From Cellulomonas soli (GTDB lineage Bacteria; Actinomycetota; Actinomycetes; Actinomycetales; Cellulomonadaceae): a DNA stretch of 64,000 bases. The position numbers were made by a program, and so were the translations under genes. The stretch covers positions 3,968,001-4,032,000 of the forward strand of contig NZ_JACBZJ010000001.1 in the NCBI RefSeq assembly GCF_013409305.1, written 5' to 3'. The notes beneath the pieces were generated by a model. The model was not told the DNA's origin. It saw only the letters and a list, made by a program, of their open reading frames with translations, and made no database searches. Positions 30,829-41,271 of this stretch are shown piece after piece (positions within the stretch are counted from its first letter, which is position 1; every line of letters starts with the position of its first letter).

Positions 30829-32488
30829 CGGTCCGCTGGGCGAGCGCCGCGCCGATCAGACCGGCGAACAGCGGGTGCGACCGGGTCGGACGGGACTTGA
30901 ACTCGGGGTGCGCCTGCGTCGAGACGTAGTACGGGTGCACGTCACGCGGCAGCTCGACGAACTCCACGAGGGAACGATCCGGTGACACGCCGGAGATGAC
31001 CAGCCCGGCCTGCTCGAGCTTGTCGCGGTAGGCGTTGTTCACCTCGTACCGGTGACGGTGCCGCTCGGAGACCCGCGTCGCCCCGTACGCCTCGGCCGTG
31101 ATGGAACCCTCCGTCAGGACCGCGTCGTACGCACCGAGGCGCATCGTGCCGCCCAGGTCCCCGGCACCGCCGACGATCGCGAGCTGCTCCTCCATGGTCG
31201 CGATGACCGGGTGCGCCGGGTCGTCGTCGAACTCGGACGACGAGGCGCCGTCGAGCCCCAGGACCGTGCGGGCGTACTCGATGACCATGCACTGCAGGCC
31301 CAGGCAGATGCCGAGCGTGGGCACCTTGTTCTCGCGCGACCACCGCAGCGCACCGAGCTTGCCCTCGATGCCACGCACGCCGAACCCGCCGGGCACGAGC
31401 ACCGCGTCGACACCCTCGAGCGCGCTCTGCGCCCCCTCGGGCGTCTGGCAGTCGTCCGAGGTGACCCAGCGGATGACGACCTTCGCATCGTGGTGGAACC
31501 CGCCGGCGCGCAGCGCCTCGGTGACGGACAGGTAGGCGTCGGGCAGGTCGATGTACTTGCCGACCAACGCGACCTCGACGCGGTGGGCGGGCTGGTGCAC
31601 ACGCTGCAGCAGCTCGTTCCACCCGCTCCAGTCCACGTCACGGAACGGCAGACCCAGCCGCTGCACCACGTAGGCGTCCAGGCCCTCGGCGTGCAGGACG
31701 CGCGGGATGTCGTAGATGCTCGGCGCGTCCTTGGCCGTCACCACGCCCTCGACGTCGACGTCGCACATGAGCGCGATCTTCGCCTTGATGCCCTGCGGCA
31801 CGTCCCGGTCGGCCCGCAGCACGATGGCGTCGGGCTGGATGCCGATGCTGCGCAGCGCGGCCACCGAGTGCTGGGTCGGCTTGGTCTTCAGCTCGCCCGA
31901 CGGTCCGATGTACGGCACGAGGGACACGTGCAGGAAGAACACGTTGTCGCGGCCGAGGTCGTGGCGCACCTGGCGTGCGGCCTCGAGGAACGGCTGCGAC
32001 TCGATGTCGCCGACGGTCCCGCCGATCTCGGTGATGATCACGTCGACGTCTTCGCCGGCCTGCGAGCGCATGCGCGACTTGATCTCGTCGGTGATGTGCG
32101 GGATCACCTGGACGGTGTCGCCGAGGTACTCCCCGCGACGCTCCTTGGCGATCACCTGGGAGTAGACCTGACCGGTGGTCACGTTGGCCGAGCCGACCAG
32201 GTCCACGTCGAGGAACCGCTCGTAGTGGCCGACGTCGAGGTCCGTCTCGGCGCCGTCCTCGGTGACGAAGACCTCACCGTGCTGGAACGGGTTCATGGTG
32301 CCGGGATCCACGTTGAGGTACGGGTCCAGCTTCTGCATCGTGACCCGCAGGCCACGGGAGCGAAGGAGTCGACCGAGGCTGCTGGCGGTCAATCCCTTAC
32401 CGAGAGAGGACGCCACCCCCCCGGTGACGAAGATGTGCCGGGTCGAGATGTCCGACCGCCCGGAGGATCGATGCGCGCGCTCTGTCAC
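30818..32488 (-). CDS. pyrG: CTP synthase
   Basis: A 556-residue CTP synthase (UTP + ATP + glutamine to CTP). The N-terminal synthase domain begins [20 protein letters not shown] (P-loop). The C-terminal class I glutamine amidotransferase domain has [16 protein letters not shown] with the nucleophile Cys and a [15 protein letters not shown] end carrying the catalytic His and Glu. GTG start at 32488, with TAGGGT at 32497-32502 eight nt upstream and a GGAAG between them. It sits downstream of murJ with an 11-bp gap. Confidence 0.97.
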   Translation of the reverse strand: MTERAHRSSGRSDISTRHIFVTGGVASSLGKGLTASSLGRLLRSRGLRVTMQKLDPYLNVDPGTMNPFQHGEVFVTEDGAETDLDVGHYERFLDVDLVGSANVTTGQVYSQVIAKERRGEYLGDTVQVIPHITDEIKSRMRSQAGEDVDVIITEIGGTVGDIESQPFLEAARQVRHDLGRDNVFFLHVSLVPYIGPSGELKTKPTQHSVAALRSIGIQPDAIVLRADRDVPQGIKAKIALMCDVDVEGVVTAKDAPSIYDIPRVLHAEGLDAYVVQRLGLPFRDVDWSGWNELLQRVHQPAHRVEVALVGKYIDLPDAYLSVTEALRAGGFHHDAKVVIRWVTSDDCQTPEGAQSALEGVDAVLVPGGFGVRGIEGKLGALRWSRENKVPTLGICLGLQCMVIEYARTVLGLDGASSSEFDDDPAHPVIATMEEQLAIVGGAGDLGGTMRLGAYDAVLTEGSITAEAYGATRVSERHRHRYEVNNAYRDKLEQAGLVISGVSPDRSLVEFVELPRDVHPYYVSTQAHPEFKSRPTRSHPLFAGLIGAALAQRTDDE

Positions 32489-32499
32489 GGACTTCCACC

Positions 32500-34203
32500 C
32501 TACCCGAGGTCGGACGAGCGGTCGTCACGCCGCACGGGTGAGTCACGCCACGTCGGCTGGGCCGGTCGCTGGTCGACCCGCACCAGGTCGCGCACCGTGC
32601 CGCCGTCCAACGCCAGGAGTGCCGCCGCCACCACGAGCGCCGCGAGCACACCGCCGCCGGCGCCCGCGCCGATCGCGGACGCCCAGCCGTGCCCGCTGAG
32701 CGAGAGCACCGAGTCGGTCACCCACCGACCGATGGCGGCGCCGAGCACCCCCGCGGCCACCAGCACGAACACCGTGCGCAGCAGGCCGTCGAGCGAGCGC
32801 GGACCTGCGGCGCGGCGCAACGCCACGAGCGTCGCCACCCCACCGAGCAACATCCCGATCGAGCTCGCCCCGCCGAGGAGGACCAGGGTGCTCGGTGCGT
32901 CCGGTGCGCTCGGCACCAGCCATGCGCCGAGCGCGATGGCCGCGAGCGCGGCGCCGACCCACCCGACGGCGGTCGAGGCGACCGCCAGGCGCCCCCTTTC
33001 GAGGGCGTACAACGACCGCGAGCCGTGGAAGACGACCGCGAAGCCGAGCAGGCCGGGCAGCATCCAGCTCAGGGTCGGTGCCATCGCCGCGACGAGCTCC
33101 GGGGACCGCCCCTGGTTGAGCTTGAGGAAGAGGTCGGCGACCGCCGGCGCGGCGGCGGCCAACGCCGCGGCACCGATCGCCGCGGCAGCCAGCACCGCGC
33201 GCGTCGTCCGCGAGGCGAGATGAGCGAAGCCGGCCCTGTCTCCCTCGGAGGCCCGTGACGCCATGCGCGGGAAGGTCGCGGTCGCCAGGGGCACGACCAG
33301 CACCGCGTACGGGAGCAGGTAGACCGCCTGGGTCCACAGGAACACGGAATACGTGCCCTCGTCACCGCGCGCGAACGCGACCTTCATCGTCACGAGAACC
33401 GAGAGCTGCTGGGCGAGCACCGCACCGACACCGGCGAACGCGAGGGACCGCACCCGCCTGCCGACGCCGTCGGGGAACCGGAGCGTCGGCCGCAGCCGCA
33501 CCCCCAGCCGCCGCACCGGGACCAGCATCGGGAAGCACATCGCCGCGACACCCGCGGTCGTACCCCAGGCCAACCAGCTCAGGGCACCGGGCTCCAGGGC
33601 GCCCGAGTCGTCCTGCTCGCCGTGCGCGAGGCTCCCGTACACGAGGTAGGCGACGATGACGACCACCGAGGACAGGATCGGTGCGAAGGCCGGCCAGAAG
33701 AACTTGCGGTGCGCCTGCAGCACCCCGTACAGCAGCACGGTCGTCCCGTAGATCGGCACCTGCACCGCGAAGACCAGGACGAAGAACTGCACGAGAGCGA
33801 CCTGGCTCGGGTCCGGGTCCCGCAGCAGCAGAGGTCCGACCAGACCCGAGACCGCAGCCAGCAGCAGACCCAGCGGGACCAGCACGAGCAACGTCCACCC
33901 GAGCGTGGCCGAGGCGGTCGCATCGACGGTCCGTCGGTCCCTGGCGGCGATCGGCCCGACGAGCACCGGCACGATCGCTCCCGCGAGCGCCCCACCGGCC
34001 GCGACCTCGAACAGCACGTTGGGCAGGGTGTTGGCCGCGTTGTACGCCCCACCGATCGCCCCGGAACCCAGCGCGTGCGCCTGCACGCCCCACCGGGCGA
34101 AGCCGAGCAGTCGGCTGACGACCGTGACGCCCGCGATCATCGCCGCAGCACCGGCCAGCCCACCGAGCACCTGTCCGGCCCGCCGCACGAGCGCCGGGCT
34201 CAC
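32500..34203 (-). CDS. murJ: MurJ-like lipid II flippase (MOP superfamily)
   Basis: A 567-residue polytopic membrane protein with about 14 hydrophobic segments. The MviN/MurJ fingerprint is present: [11 protein letters not shown] near residue 30 and [24 protein letters not shown] near residue 60. The family flips lipid-linked peptidoglycan precursor across the membrane. GTG start, 7 bp after the stop of the MraY-like gene, in the steA-steB-MraY-like-murJ-pyrG run. Actinobacteria often carry more than one MurJ-like protein, so an essential role is not certain. The essential mviN usually lies near the origin. Confidence 0.88.
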   Translation of the reverse strand: MSPALVRRAGQVLGGLAGAAAMIAGVTVVSRLLGFARWGVQAHALGSGAIGGAYNAANTLPNVLFEVAAGGALAGAIVPVLVGPIAARDRRTVDATASATLGWTLLVLVPLGLLLAAVSGLVGPLLLRDPDPSQVALVQFFVLVFAVQVPIYGTTVLLYGVLQAHRKFFWPAFAPILSSVVVIVAYLVYGSLAHGEQDDSGALEPGALSWLAWGTTAGVAAMCFPMLVPVRRLGVRLRPTLRFPDGVGRRVRSLAFAGVGAVLAQQLSVLVTMKVAFARGDEGTYSVFLWTQAVYLLPYAVLVVPLATATFPRMASRASEGDRAGFAHLASRTTRAVLAAAAIGAAALAAAAPAVADLFLKLNQGRSPELVAAMAPTLSWMLPGLLGFAVVFHGSRSLYALERGRLAVASTAVGWVGAALAAIALGAWLVPSAPDAPSTLVLLGGASSIGMLLGGVATLVALRRAAGPRSLDGLLRTVFVLVAAGVLGAAIGRWVTDSVLSLSGHGWASAIGAGAGGGVLAALVVAAALLALDGGTVRDLVRVDQRPAQPTWRDSPVRRDDRSSDLG

Positions 34204-34210
34204 CGGTGCC

Positions 34211-35098
34211 TCACCGACCTGCGGGTTCGACGGGTCGACGCCCCCAGGCGTCGATGTCGCGGAGCACCGGGGTGCGCTCGATCACCCGGGTGAAACTGAC
34301 CTTCTCGCTGATCACCGTCAGGGCGACCACACCGGCCAGCAGCGTCAGGCGCACGCCACGCGGTGCCGCGAGGACCACCGCCGTACCGAGTGCGGCCCCG
34401 AGTGCGTTCGCTCCGCCGTCACCGAGCATGTCGGCCTCGTCGAGGTCCTGGTCGAGCGCCGCGGCTCCCGCCCCGAGCACCGCGCAGGCCGCACCGGCTC
34501 CCGACCCGGCCTGGCCGCCGCCGACCGCCAGGGGCGCCGCGACCATCGCGCTCGCCTTGAGGGCACGTCCCGGCCTCAGGTCGAGCAGGTTGACGAGGTT
34601 GGCGCTCGTGGCGATCAGGGCACCGGACGCGAGCACGTCGGCGGTCCAGGCTCCCGGCCCGACCACCGCTCCACCGCGCCGACGCGGTGTCGCGAGCGCG
34701 GCGGCGACCAGCGCCCCGGCGCCGATGCCGAGGACCTTGAGGCCCCCGGTGGTGAGCTCGCCGTGGGCGAGGGCGCCGAGGTGACCGCGCAGGCCCTTCC
34801 GGCGGCTGCTCACGTCCTCGGCCAGGTCGTCCACGACGCCGAACACCGCTGCCGAGCTCGTCGCGACGCCCAGGGCCCACGCACCGCGCACGGACGGTGC
34901 ACCGACGAGCGACCCGGCGAGCACCCCCGCCGCGACCGCAGGGCCCTCGAGCATCGAGACGGGCTCACCTCGGTGGTTCGTCCGCGTCCAGCGGGCGGCG
35001 CCGCCCGGCGCCTGACCGTCGAGCAGACCGCGCACGACGGCGGTCGTCGTCCCGGCCGCGAGGAACGCGAGACCGCGACGCCACGAGCCGACGCTCAC
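34211..35098 (-). CDS. MraY/WecA-like (GT4 phosphotransferase superfamily) membrane protein
   Basis: A 295-residue membrane protein related to polyprenyl-phosphate sugar-1-phosphate transferases. Two family sites are visible: SANLVNLLDLRPGRALK near residue 165 and EADMLGDGGANALGAALG near residue 220. FGVVDDLAED stands in for the usual catalytic DDxxD. Roughly eight hydrophobic segments. It is shorter than MraY (about 360) and the first site is truncated, so it may be a divergent or non-catalytic relative. It overlaps steB by GTGA and is followed by murJ, consistent with an envelope role. Confidence 0.78.
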   Translation of the reverse strand: MSVGSWRRGLAFLAAGTTTAVVRGLLDGQAPGGAARWTRTNHRGEPVSMLEGPAVAAGVLAGSLVGAPSVRGAWALGVATSSAAVFGVVDDLAEDVSSRRKGLRGHLGALAHGELTTGGLKVLGIGAGALVAAALATPRRRGGAVVGPGAWTADVLASGALIATSANLVNLLDLRPGRALKASAMVAAPLAVGGGQAGSGAGAACAVLGAGAAALDQDLDEADMLGDGGANALGAALGTAVVLAAPRGVRLTLLAGVVALTVISEKVSFTRVIERTPVLRDIDAWGRRPVEPAGR

Positions 35099-36120
35099 CC
35101 CTGACTCTCCGTGGCGTTGTCCAGCGGCAGGTCCGGCGTGCGGTCGACCGGGTCGAGCACGACCTGCGGCGGGAGGACCTCCTCCTCATCACCGAACCCG
35201 TAGTGACCCACCGTGCCGTCGATCGCGGCCGCGAGCGCCAGCGGCACGCTGACCTGGCCGACCACCGTGTGCGCACCCGAGACCGTGGTCACGACCTGTG
35301 CCAGGTCGTCGTCGGCCAGCAGCGCGTCGATCACCGTGCCGGTGCCGCGCGGGCCGTCGGCCAGCACCACGCCCTCCGAGTAGGTCGCCGCCGCCTGGAG
35401 CACGGCTGCGTCGGCGGTGAGCACCGCGGCGACGGGGCTGGCACTCGGGCTCGCCTCGCCGTCCGCGGCCTCCTCCGACGGCGGGGCGAGGACGACGATC
35501 GCGTCGGCGGGCGCCTCGACGTCGTCCTCGAACGTCACCAACGGCGTGTCACCCGTGCTCAGGAACTCCAGCAGGGTGGCGGCGTCGGAGGACAGGCTGT
35601 TCGGCGACGCGGTGTCGGCACGCGTGAGCCCCTGCACCAGGGCGGCCGCGAGGTCCGTCTCCAACCCCGCGTCGGCCTCCGGCGCAGGGTCGAGGTACGA
35701 GACGAGGTTTGCGCTCAGCGCCAGGCGGAACGCCCGCAGGTCCTCGTCGGACCACGCGTCGTTGAGCGTGACGTGCGCGCTGACGCTCGCACCGGCCTGC
35801 ACGATCCGGTCGTCGATCGCGGTCCGCTCGTCCTCGGGGACCTCGCCCAGGGCGATGACGGCGACCCGACGGTCTGCGAGCGCCCCCTCCAGCAGCTGGG
35901 GTGCGGAGGCGTCGACGAAGGCCGTCACCTGGCCGAGGTCCTGCTGGCTCATGTCGAGCTCGGCGCGCAGCGTGTCCTTCTCAGCACGCAGCTGCTCCAC
36001 CTGCCCGGTCAGGGTGTCGCCGATGGTCTGCTCGAGCGGACCGGCCCCCAGGGCGATGCCGACCGCGAGGGCCAGGAACACCGAGATGAGGGAGACGATG
36101 TGGTAACGGAAGTCGATCAC
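35095..36120 (-). CDS. steB: SteB / MctB-family membrane protein
   Basis: A 341-residue protein with one N-terminal transmembrane helix (IDFRYHIVSLISVFLALAVGIALGAGPLE) then a coiled-coil (VEQLRAEKDTLRAELDMSQQD) and a large domain on the outer face. The same family was named copper transporter MctB in M. tuberculosis and SteB in Corynebacterium, where it works with SteA on septal peptidoglycan hydrolase control. It is downstream of steA by 76 bp and overlaps the next gene. An acidic Ala/Ser-rich insertion lies near residues 210-225. GTG start at 36120. Confidence 0.87.
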   Translation of the reverse strand: MIDFRYHIVSLISVFLALAVGIALGAGPLEQTIGDTLTGQVEQLRAEKDTLRAELDMSQQDLGQVTAFVDASAPQLLEGALADRRVAVIALGEVPEDERTAIDDRIVQAGASVSAHVTLNDAWSDEDLRAFRLALSANLVSYLDPAPEADAGLETDLAAALVQGLTRADTASPNSLSSDAATLLEFLSTGDTPLVTFEDDVEAPADAIVVLAPPSEEAADGEASPSASPVAAVLTADAAVLQAAATYSEGVVLADGPRGTGTVIDALLADDDLAQVVTTVSGAHTVVGQVSVPLALAAAIDGTVGHYGFGDEEEVLPPQVVLDPVDRTPDLPLDNATESQG

Positions 36121-36196
36121 AGTGAGAGCTCTCGGTCGCGGACCGGGACGGTCCAGTTCGGGTTCAGGTCGCCGGCACGGGCCGGTGCGGCGGGCG

Positions 36197-37384
36197 TCAC
36201 GACAGCCAGCCGAACAGCCCGCTGACCCACGAGGTGAAGTCGTCGATCCGTGCCCCGATGAGGGCGAGGAGCGTCTGGCCGGCCGCGGTCGAGGCGAGCG
36301 CGACACCCAGCGCCAGCAGGCCCGCCAGGACGAGCAGCGTCAGCTGCACGTTCGAGATGCGGTGCCGGTAGAGACGGGAGACGCCCTTGGCGTCGACCAG
36401 CTTGCTGCCGATGCGCAGCCGGGTGAGGAACGTGCTCGCCATGCCCGAGCGCCCCTTGTCGAGGAACTCGACGAGCGTGGCGTGCGTCCCGACCGCGACG
36501 ATCAGCTCGGCGCCCTTGTCGTCGGCGAGCAGCATCGCGACGTCCTCGCTCGTGCCCGTCGCGGGGAAGACCACGTGCGCCACGCCCAGCTGCTCCACCC
36601 GCGCCAGACCCGGCGCCCGACCGTCACGGTAGGCGTGCACGACGACCTCGGCCCCGCACATGAGCGCGCGGTCGGAGACGGAGTCCATGTCACCGACGAT
36701 CAGGTCGGGCTTCCACCCGGCCTCGAGGATCGCGTCGGCACCGCCGTCGACACCGATGAGCACCGGGCGGTACTCACGGATGTACGGCCGCAGCGTGACG
36801 AGGTCCTCCTTGTAGTGGTAGCCCCGCACCACGATGAGGACCTGCCGACCGTCGATGACCGTGCTGATCGGGGGCACCCCGATCCCGTCGAGCAGCAGGT
36901 CACGCTCGCGCCGCAGGTAGTCCATCGTGTTGGCCGCGAACGACTCGAGCTGCACGGACAGGCCCGCGCGCGCCTCCTCGGTCGAGGTGGCCACGGTCTC
37001 GGGCGTCTGGGTGACCCCCTCGGCGACGAGCGTCTCGCCGTCGTACACGCAGCCGTCGACCACGCGCAGCACGTGACCGTCCGGCACCGTCATCACGTCC
37101 GGACCGAGGTCGTCGACGAGCGGCACACCACCCGAGACGAGGATGTCAGGGCCGAGGTTCGGGTACCGGCCGGACGTCGAACGTGCCGCGTTCAGGACGG
37201 CGGCCGGCGCGCACGCCAGCAGCGCCTCGGCAGAGACACGATCGAGGTCCAGGTGGTCGATGACCGCGACGTCACCGGGACGAAGACGCTTGGTCAGCGC
37301 CTTCGTCCGGGGGTCGACGCGCGCAGGACCGACCAGTCCGGTGCTGTCAGGTTCGGGGGCACGCTTGCGCAGAGAGACTCTCAT
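36197..37384 (-). CDS. steA: SteA, cytokinetic-ring/septal hydrolase regulator
   Basis: A 395-residue protein. The central part resembles thiamin pyrophosphokinase catalytic folds (PVLIGVDGGADAILEAGWKPDLIVGDMDSVSD), and a C-terminal transmembrane helix (VQLTLLVLAGLLALGVALA) is followed by an extracytoplasmic tail of about 30 residues. This is the SteA architecture. In Corynebacterium SteA-SteB control the RipA cell-separation hydrolase. Adjacent to recN with a 6-bp gap, as in many actinobacteria. Enzymatic activity is not expected but cannot be excluded. Confidence 0.88.
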   Translation of the reverse strand: MRVSLRKRAPEPDSTGLVGPARVDPRTKALTKRLRPGDVAVIDHLDLDRVSAEALLACAPAAVLNAARSTSGRYPNLGPDILVSGGVPLVDDLGPDVMTVPDGHVLRVVDGCVYDGETLVAEGVTQTPETVATSTEEARAGLSVQLESFAANTMDYLRRERDLLLDGIGVPPISTVIDGRQVLIVVRGYHYKEDLVTLRPYIREYRPVLIGVDGGADAILEAGWKPDLIVGDMDSVSDRALMCGAEVVVHAYRDGRAPGLARVEQLGVAHVVFPATGTSEDVAMLLADDKGAELIVAVGTHATLVEFLDKGRSGMASTFLTRLRIGSKLVDAKGVSRLYRHRISNVQLTLLVLAGLLALGVALASTAAGQTLLALIGARIDDFTSWVSGLFGWLS

Positions 37385-37390
37385 CGGGCC

Positions 37391-39124
37391 TCATCGTCCC
37401 ACGTCGGACAGGGCCAGAAGCTCGGCCGCGTGCGCGTGCGCCGCCTCCGAGTCCTCCTGGCCCGAGAGCATGCGCGCCAGCTCGCGCACCCGGTCCGGCC
37501 CGCGGACCGTTCTCACGTCGGACTCCGTCACCACGTCGACGCCGTCCGAGGTGGACTTCGTCACCACGAGGTGCTGGTCCGCGAAGGCGGCCACCTGCGC
37601 GAGGTGCGTCACGACGAGGACCTGCGTGCCACGTGCGAGCGCGGCCAGTCGTCGACCGACCTCGATGGCCGCCCGACCACCGACACCGGCGTCGACCTCG
37701 TCGAACACGAAGGTCCCCGGGGTCGCCGAGCCGGGCTCGGAGGCGAGGGCGACCTCGAGTGCGAGCATCACGCGCGAGAGCTCACCTCCGGAGGCGCCCT
37801 TGCCGAGGGGCCGGGCAGGCGCACCGGCGTGGGCCACGAGCAGCATCTCGACGCGGTCCAGCCCGTGCGGCCCGGGTTCCTCGAGCCCGTCGACGTCGAT
37901 CTGCAGCGACGCACCCGCCATGGCCAGCCCGGCGAGCTCGGCCGAGACGATCTCCGCGAGCCGCTGCGCCGCGCGTGTGCGACGCTCGTGAACCTGGCCG
38001 CCGAGGGCCGTCAGCTGCTCGGTGAGCTCGGCGACACGCAGCTGCAGGGCTCCGGTCCGCTCGTCCCCGCCGTCGAGGTCGAGGAGCCGACGGCCCGCCT
38101 CGTCCGCCCAGGCGAGCACCTGCGCGACGTCCGCGCCGTAGCTGCGGGTGAGCGTGGCCAGCTCGGCCCGCCGCCGCTGAGCGGTGTCGAGCCGGACCGG
38201 GTCGGCCTGCAGGTCCTCGAGGTACCCGGACAGCTCGGTGGCGACGTCCGCGAGGAGGTAGCCCGCTTCGGCCACACGTCCGGCGAGCGACGCGAGCGCC
38301 GGGTCGTGCTCGCCGACCTGCTCGAGCAGGCGACGCGCATGCTCCACGGCGGTCGTCGCGGCTCCTTCGGCCTCGACCGCGTCGACGTCGCCCGAGAGCG
38401 CGAGGTGCGCACCCGAGGCGGCGGCGCGCAGGTCCTCGGCGTGGGCCAGCCGCTCGACCTCCTCGGCCAGCTCGACGTCCTCGAGCGGCTGCGGGTCGAT
38501 CCGCTCGACCTCGGCGAGCCCGAGGCGCAGCAGCTCGGCCTCACGCGCGAGCTCCTGGGCACGAGCCGTGCGGTCCTCCAGCTCGGCCTGCACCCGGATG
38601 CGCTCGGCCCACGTCGAGCGGTACAGGTCGAGCACCGCGCGGTGCTCCGCCCCGGCGAACGTGTCCAGCGCCTCGCGTTGACGGGACGGCGAGCGCAGCC
38701 GTGCCTGGTCCGTCTGGCCGTGCACCGTCACGAGCTCGGCGGCCAGCTCGCCCAGCACGGTCTGCGGGACGGAGCGCCCCCCGACGAACGCACGCGATCG
38801 CCCCTGCGCGTCGGGGCCGGAGGCGGTCACCGTCCGCAGCAGCACGAGGCTGCCGTCGTCGTCGAGCGCAGCCCCGGCCTCCTCGGCCCGTGCGGCGACC
38901 GCGGTGCCGGCGACCCCGGTCACCCGGCCTTCGACCACGGCAGAAGGCGCCCCGAGCCTGACGGTTCCCGGGTCGGCCTTGACACCGAGCAGCAGGGACA
39001 GGGCTGTGAGGACCATGGTCTTCCCGGCGCCCGTCTCGCCCGTGAGCACCGTCAGCCCGGGACCGAGGGGCACGTGCGCCCGCCCGATCACCCCGAGGTT
39101 CTCGATCCGGATCTCCTCGATCAC
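37391..39124 (-). CDS. recN: DNA repair protein RecN
   Basis: A 577-residue SMC-like ATPase for double-strand break repair. The N-terminus is IRIENLGVIGRAHVPLGPGL with Walker A GETGAGKTMVL. A central coiled-coil of about 300 residues follows. The C-terminal ABC half has GASGGELSRVMLALEVAL and Walker B FVFDEVDAGVGG. Full length for the family. Overlaps nadK by ATGA. Confidence 0.96.
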   Translation of the reverse strand: MIEEIRIENLGVIGRAHVPLGPGLTVLTGETGAGKTMVLTALSLLLGVKADPGTVRLGAPSAVVEGRVTGVAGTAVAARAEEAGAALDDDGSLVLLRTVTASGPDAQGRSRAFVGGRSVPQTVLGELAAELVTVHGQTDQARLRSPSRQREALDTFAGAEHRAVLDLYRSTWAERIRVQAELEDRTARAQELAREAELLRLGLAEVERIDPQPLEDVELAEEVERLAHAEDLRAAASGAHLALSGDVDAVEAEGAATTAVEHARRLLEQVGEHDPALASLAGRVAEAGYLLADVATELSGYLEDLQADPVRLDTAQRRRAELATLTRSYGADVAQVLAWADEAGRRLLDLDGGDERTGALQLRVAELTEQLTALGGQVHERRTRAAQRLAEIVSAELAGLAMAGASLQIDVDGLEEPGPHGLDRVEMLLVAHAGAPARPLGKGASGGELSRVMLALEVALASEPGSATPGTFVFDEVDAGVGGRAAIEVGRRLAALARGTQVLVVTHLAQVAAFADQHLVVTKSTSDGVDVVTESDVRTVRGPDRVRELARMLSGQEDSEAAHAHAAELLALSDVGR

Positions 39125-40041
39125 GGCGACTCCTCCTCCGCGGTGGTTCCCGTGGCCGGGGTCACGCGCGGGACCACCCGATCGGCTCCATGCCGGGGGT
39201 GTCCGCGCCAGCCCTCGACCGGCAGCCCGAACTTGTGCACCAGCCGTGTCGTGAACGGTGCCGGCGTCAGACGGGCGAACCGCACCGGCACGGGGCTACG
39301 CCGCACCTCGACACGCGAGCCTGGCGGGACGTCGAGCCGACGTCGGCCGTCGCACGTGACGACCCCCCCTGCGGGCGAACGTTCGATGACCTCGACGGCC
39401 AGGACGCTGCGCGGGCCGACCACGAGGGGGCGGGCGAACAGCGCGTGCGCCGAGATGGGCACGAGGATCATCCCGTCCACGTCCGGCCACACGACGGGCC
39501 CGCCGGCTGAGAACGCGTGCGCGGTCGAACCGGTCGCGGTCGCCATCACCACGCCGTCGCAACCGAAGGACGACAACGGCCGCCCGTCGACCTCGACGAT
39601 GACCTCGAGCATGCGCGATCGCTCGCCCTTCTCGAGCGCCGCCTCGTTGAGGGCCCACCCGGTCCGGACCGAACCGTCGGGGGCCTGCACGCGCAGGTCG
39701 AGCGTGCCGCGCTCCTCGATGACGAAGTCCCCGGCCGTCAACCGGCGGACCGCCTCGCCGACATCGTCCCGCTCGGCCTCCGCGAGGAAGCCGACGTGAC
39801 CGAGGTTGACGCCGAGCAGCGGCACCCGTGACCCGCGCGTGAGCTCGGCGGCGCGCAGCACCGTGCCGTCACCACCGAGCACGACGGCCAGGTCGAACGG
39901 CGGGAGCGAGGCCGGGTCGCCGTCCTCGGGCGCGAGGACCGGCTCCACACCGGCGCGCTCGAGCTCGCGGACAGCCTCGGCCGTCGCCTGGACAGCCTCC
40001 TCCCGACCGCTGTGGGTCACCACGACGGCACGACGCGTCAT
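39121..40041 (-). CDS. nadK: NAD kinase
   Basis: A 306-residue ATP-NAD kinase that makes NADP. The GGDGTVL motif is in VVLGGDGTVLRAAEL, NLGHVGFLAEAE follows, and ATATGSTAHAFSAGGPVVWP is the substrate loop. The last 25 residues are a charged tail. It overlaps tlyA and recN by four bases each, the conserved tlyA-nadK-recN order. Confidence 0.96.
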   Translation of the reverse strand: MTRRAVVVTHSGREEAVQATAEAVRELERAGVEPVLAPEDGDPASLPPFDLAVVLGGDGTVLRAAELTRGSRVPLLGVNLGHVGFLAEAERDDVGEAVRRLTAGDFVIEERGTLDLRVQAPDGSVRTGWALNEAALEKGERSRMLEVIVEVDGRPLSSFGCDGVVMATATGSTAHAFSAGGPVVWPDVDGMILVPISAHALFARPLVVGPRSVLAVEVIERSPAGGVVTCDGRRRLDVPPGSRVEVRRSPVPVRFARLTPAPFTTRLVHKFGLPVEGWRGHPRHGADRVVPRVTPATGTTAEEESP

Positions 40042-40889
40042 GCGGCCCCTCCCCGCACGACCGCTTCGATGCGTGCCACGGGCACACCCTCCTCATCGTC
40101 GTCCGTGAGGCCGCCGGGGTCGACGACCTCCGGGCCGCCCGCGCCGGAGCGCGACAGCCACAGGAAGTACTCCACGTTGCCGCTCGGGCCCGGCAGCGGG
40201 CTGCGCACGACGTCGCGCACCCTCAGGCCGTGCTCGACCGCACAGCGGGCCACGGCCGTGACCGCTCCGGCCCGCAGACCCGCGTCGCGCACGACACCGG
40301 TCGCGCCGAGCCGGTCGCGCCCCACCTCGAACTGCGGCTTGACCATGACCAGCAGGTCGGAGCTCGCCGAGGCGACCTGGGCGAGGGCCGGCAGCACGAG
40401 CGTCAGCGAGATGAACGACAGGTCGGCGACCACGAGCCCCGGCCGCGGTTCCACGTCGCCCGCGCGCAGGGCCCGCACGTTGACGCCGTCACGCACCTCG
40501 ACTCGCGGATCCTCTCGCAACCGGGGGACGAGCTGGTCGTGCCCGACGTCGACCGCGACCACGTGCTGTGCCCCACGCCGCAGGAGCACGTCGGTGAACC
40601 CGCCCGTGCTTGCCCCGGCGTCGAGGCAGACGCGCCCGCGGACCTGAGGGCCCCGGGCCCCGAGCTCGTCGAGGGCGCCTGCGAGCTTGTGGCCCGCGCG
40701 GGACGCGTAGCCGGGATCGTCGACGTCCTCCGCGACGGCCAGCGCGTCCAGCGGGCCGACCTGGGCCGAGGCACGCCCCACGACCGATCCGTCGACGCTG
40801 ACCCGCCCGGAGGAGATCAGGTCCGCCGCGTGGCCGCGCGATCGTGCCAGCCCGCGACGCACGAGCTCACTGTCCACCCGTGCGCTCAC
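40038..40889 (-). CDS. tlyA: TlyA family rRNA (cytidine-2'-O)-methyltransferase
   Basis: A 283-residue protein with an N-terminal S4 RNA-binding domain (RVDSELVRRGLARSRGHAA, then SGRVSVDG) and a C-terminal FtsJ-like methyltransferase domain (VCLDAGASTGGFTDVLL as the SAM motif, with catalytic Lys positions in SRAGHKL). In M. tuberculosis TlyA methylates 16S C1409 and 23S C1920, and its loss gives capreomycin resistance. Overlaps nadK by four bases. Confidence 0.95.
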   Translation of the reverse strand: MSARVDSELVRRGLARSRGHAADLISSGRVSVDGSVVGRASAQVGPLDALAVAEDVDDPGYASRAGHKLAGALDELGARGPQVRGRVCLDAGASTGGFTDVLLRRGAQHVVAVDVGHDQLVPRLREDPRVEVRDGVNVRALRAGDVEPRPGLVVADLSFISLTLVLPALAQVASASSDLLVMVKPQFEVGRDRLGATGVVRDAGLRAGAVTAVARCAVEHGLRVRDVVRSPLPGPSGNVEYFLWLSRSGAGGPEVVDPGGLTDDDEEGVPVARIEAVVRGGAA

Positions 40890-40895
40890 GACGGG

Positions 40896-41141
40896 TCAGC
40901 CCTCCGCGTCGGCGAGCCGGTCCTGCAGGGACCCGTGCACTGCGTCGAACGCCGCGACGTGCTCCCGCAGCGGCAGCTCGTCGAGGCCTCCCAGCGTCGC
41001 CAGCGCCTGGTCGACCGCCGCGTCGCCGGTCCCGTCAGCCGAGGGGTCTCCCCCCGACCGCGACAGGGCGCTCTCGTCGACCTGCTCCACCTCGCCACCG
41101 ACCTTCCCGATGCGCCACGGCCGACGCCCGGTCCGTGCCAC
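40896..41141 (-). CDS. Small conserved protein between tlyA and HAD phosphatase genes
   Basis: An 81-residue protein. The basic start ARTGRRPWRIGKVGG leads into a mostly acidic helical chain ending VAAFDAVHGSLQDRLADAEG. I know of no function. GTG 41141 gives a natural N-terminus. GTG 41147 overlaps the TAGCGT hexamer at 41146-41151, which may be the -10. It lies 6 bp before tlyA in the transcription direction, so co-expression is likely. Confidence 0.65.
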   Translation of the reverse strand: MARTGRRPWRIGKVGGEVEQVDESALSRSGGDPSADGTGDAAVDQALATLGGLDELPLREHVAAFDAVHGSLQDRLADAEG

Positions 41142-41161
41142 GACCACGCTACCTGCTGCCA

Positions 41162-41195
41162 CCCACCCGCCTGCGGATGCCCACAGGCGGGTGGG
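41162..41195 (-). terminator. Hairpin after the HAD phosphatase gene
   Basis: CCCACCCGCCTG at 41162-41173 and CAGGCGGGTGGG at 41184-41195 form a perfect 12-bp stem with a 10-nt loop. It lies between the HAD gene stop and the small gene start and probably separates transcripts. Confidence 0.65.
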
Positions 41196-41271
41196 CCGGA
41201 GCGCTCGTGCGGATCTCCCGGCGCCGGACTGCGGAGGGCGCCCCTGCGCTGTCCCCGTCGAGCCGGCCTCG

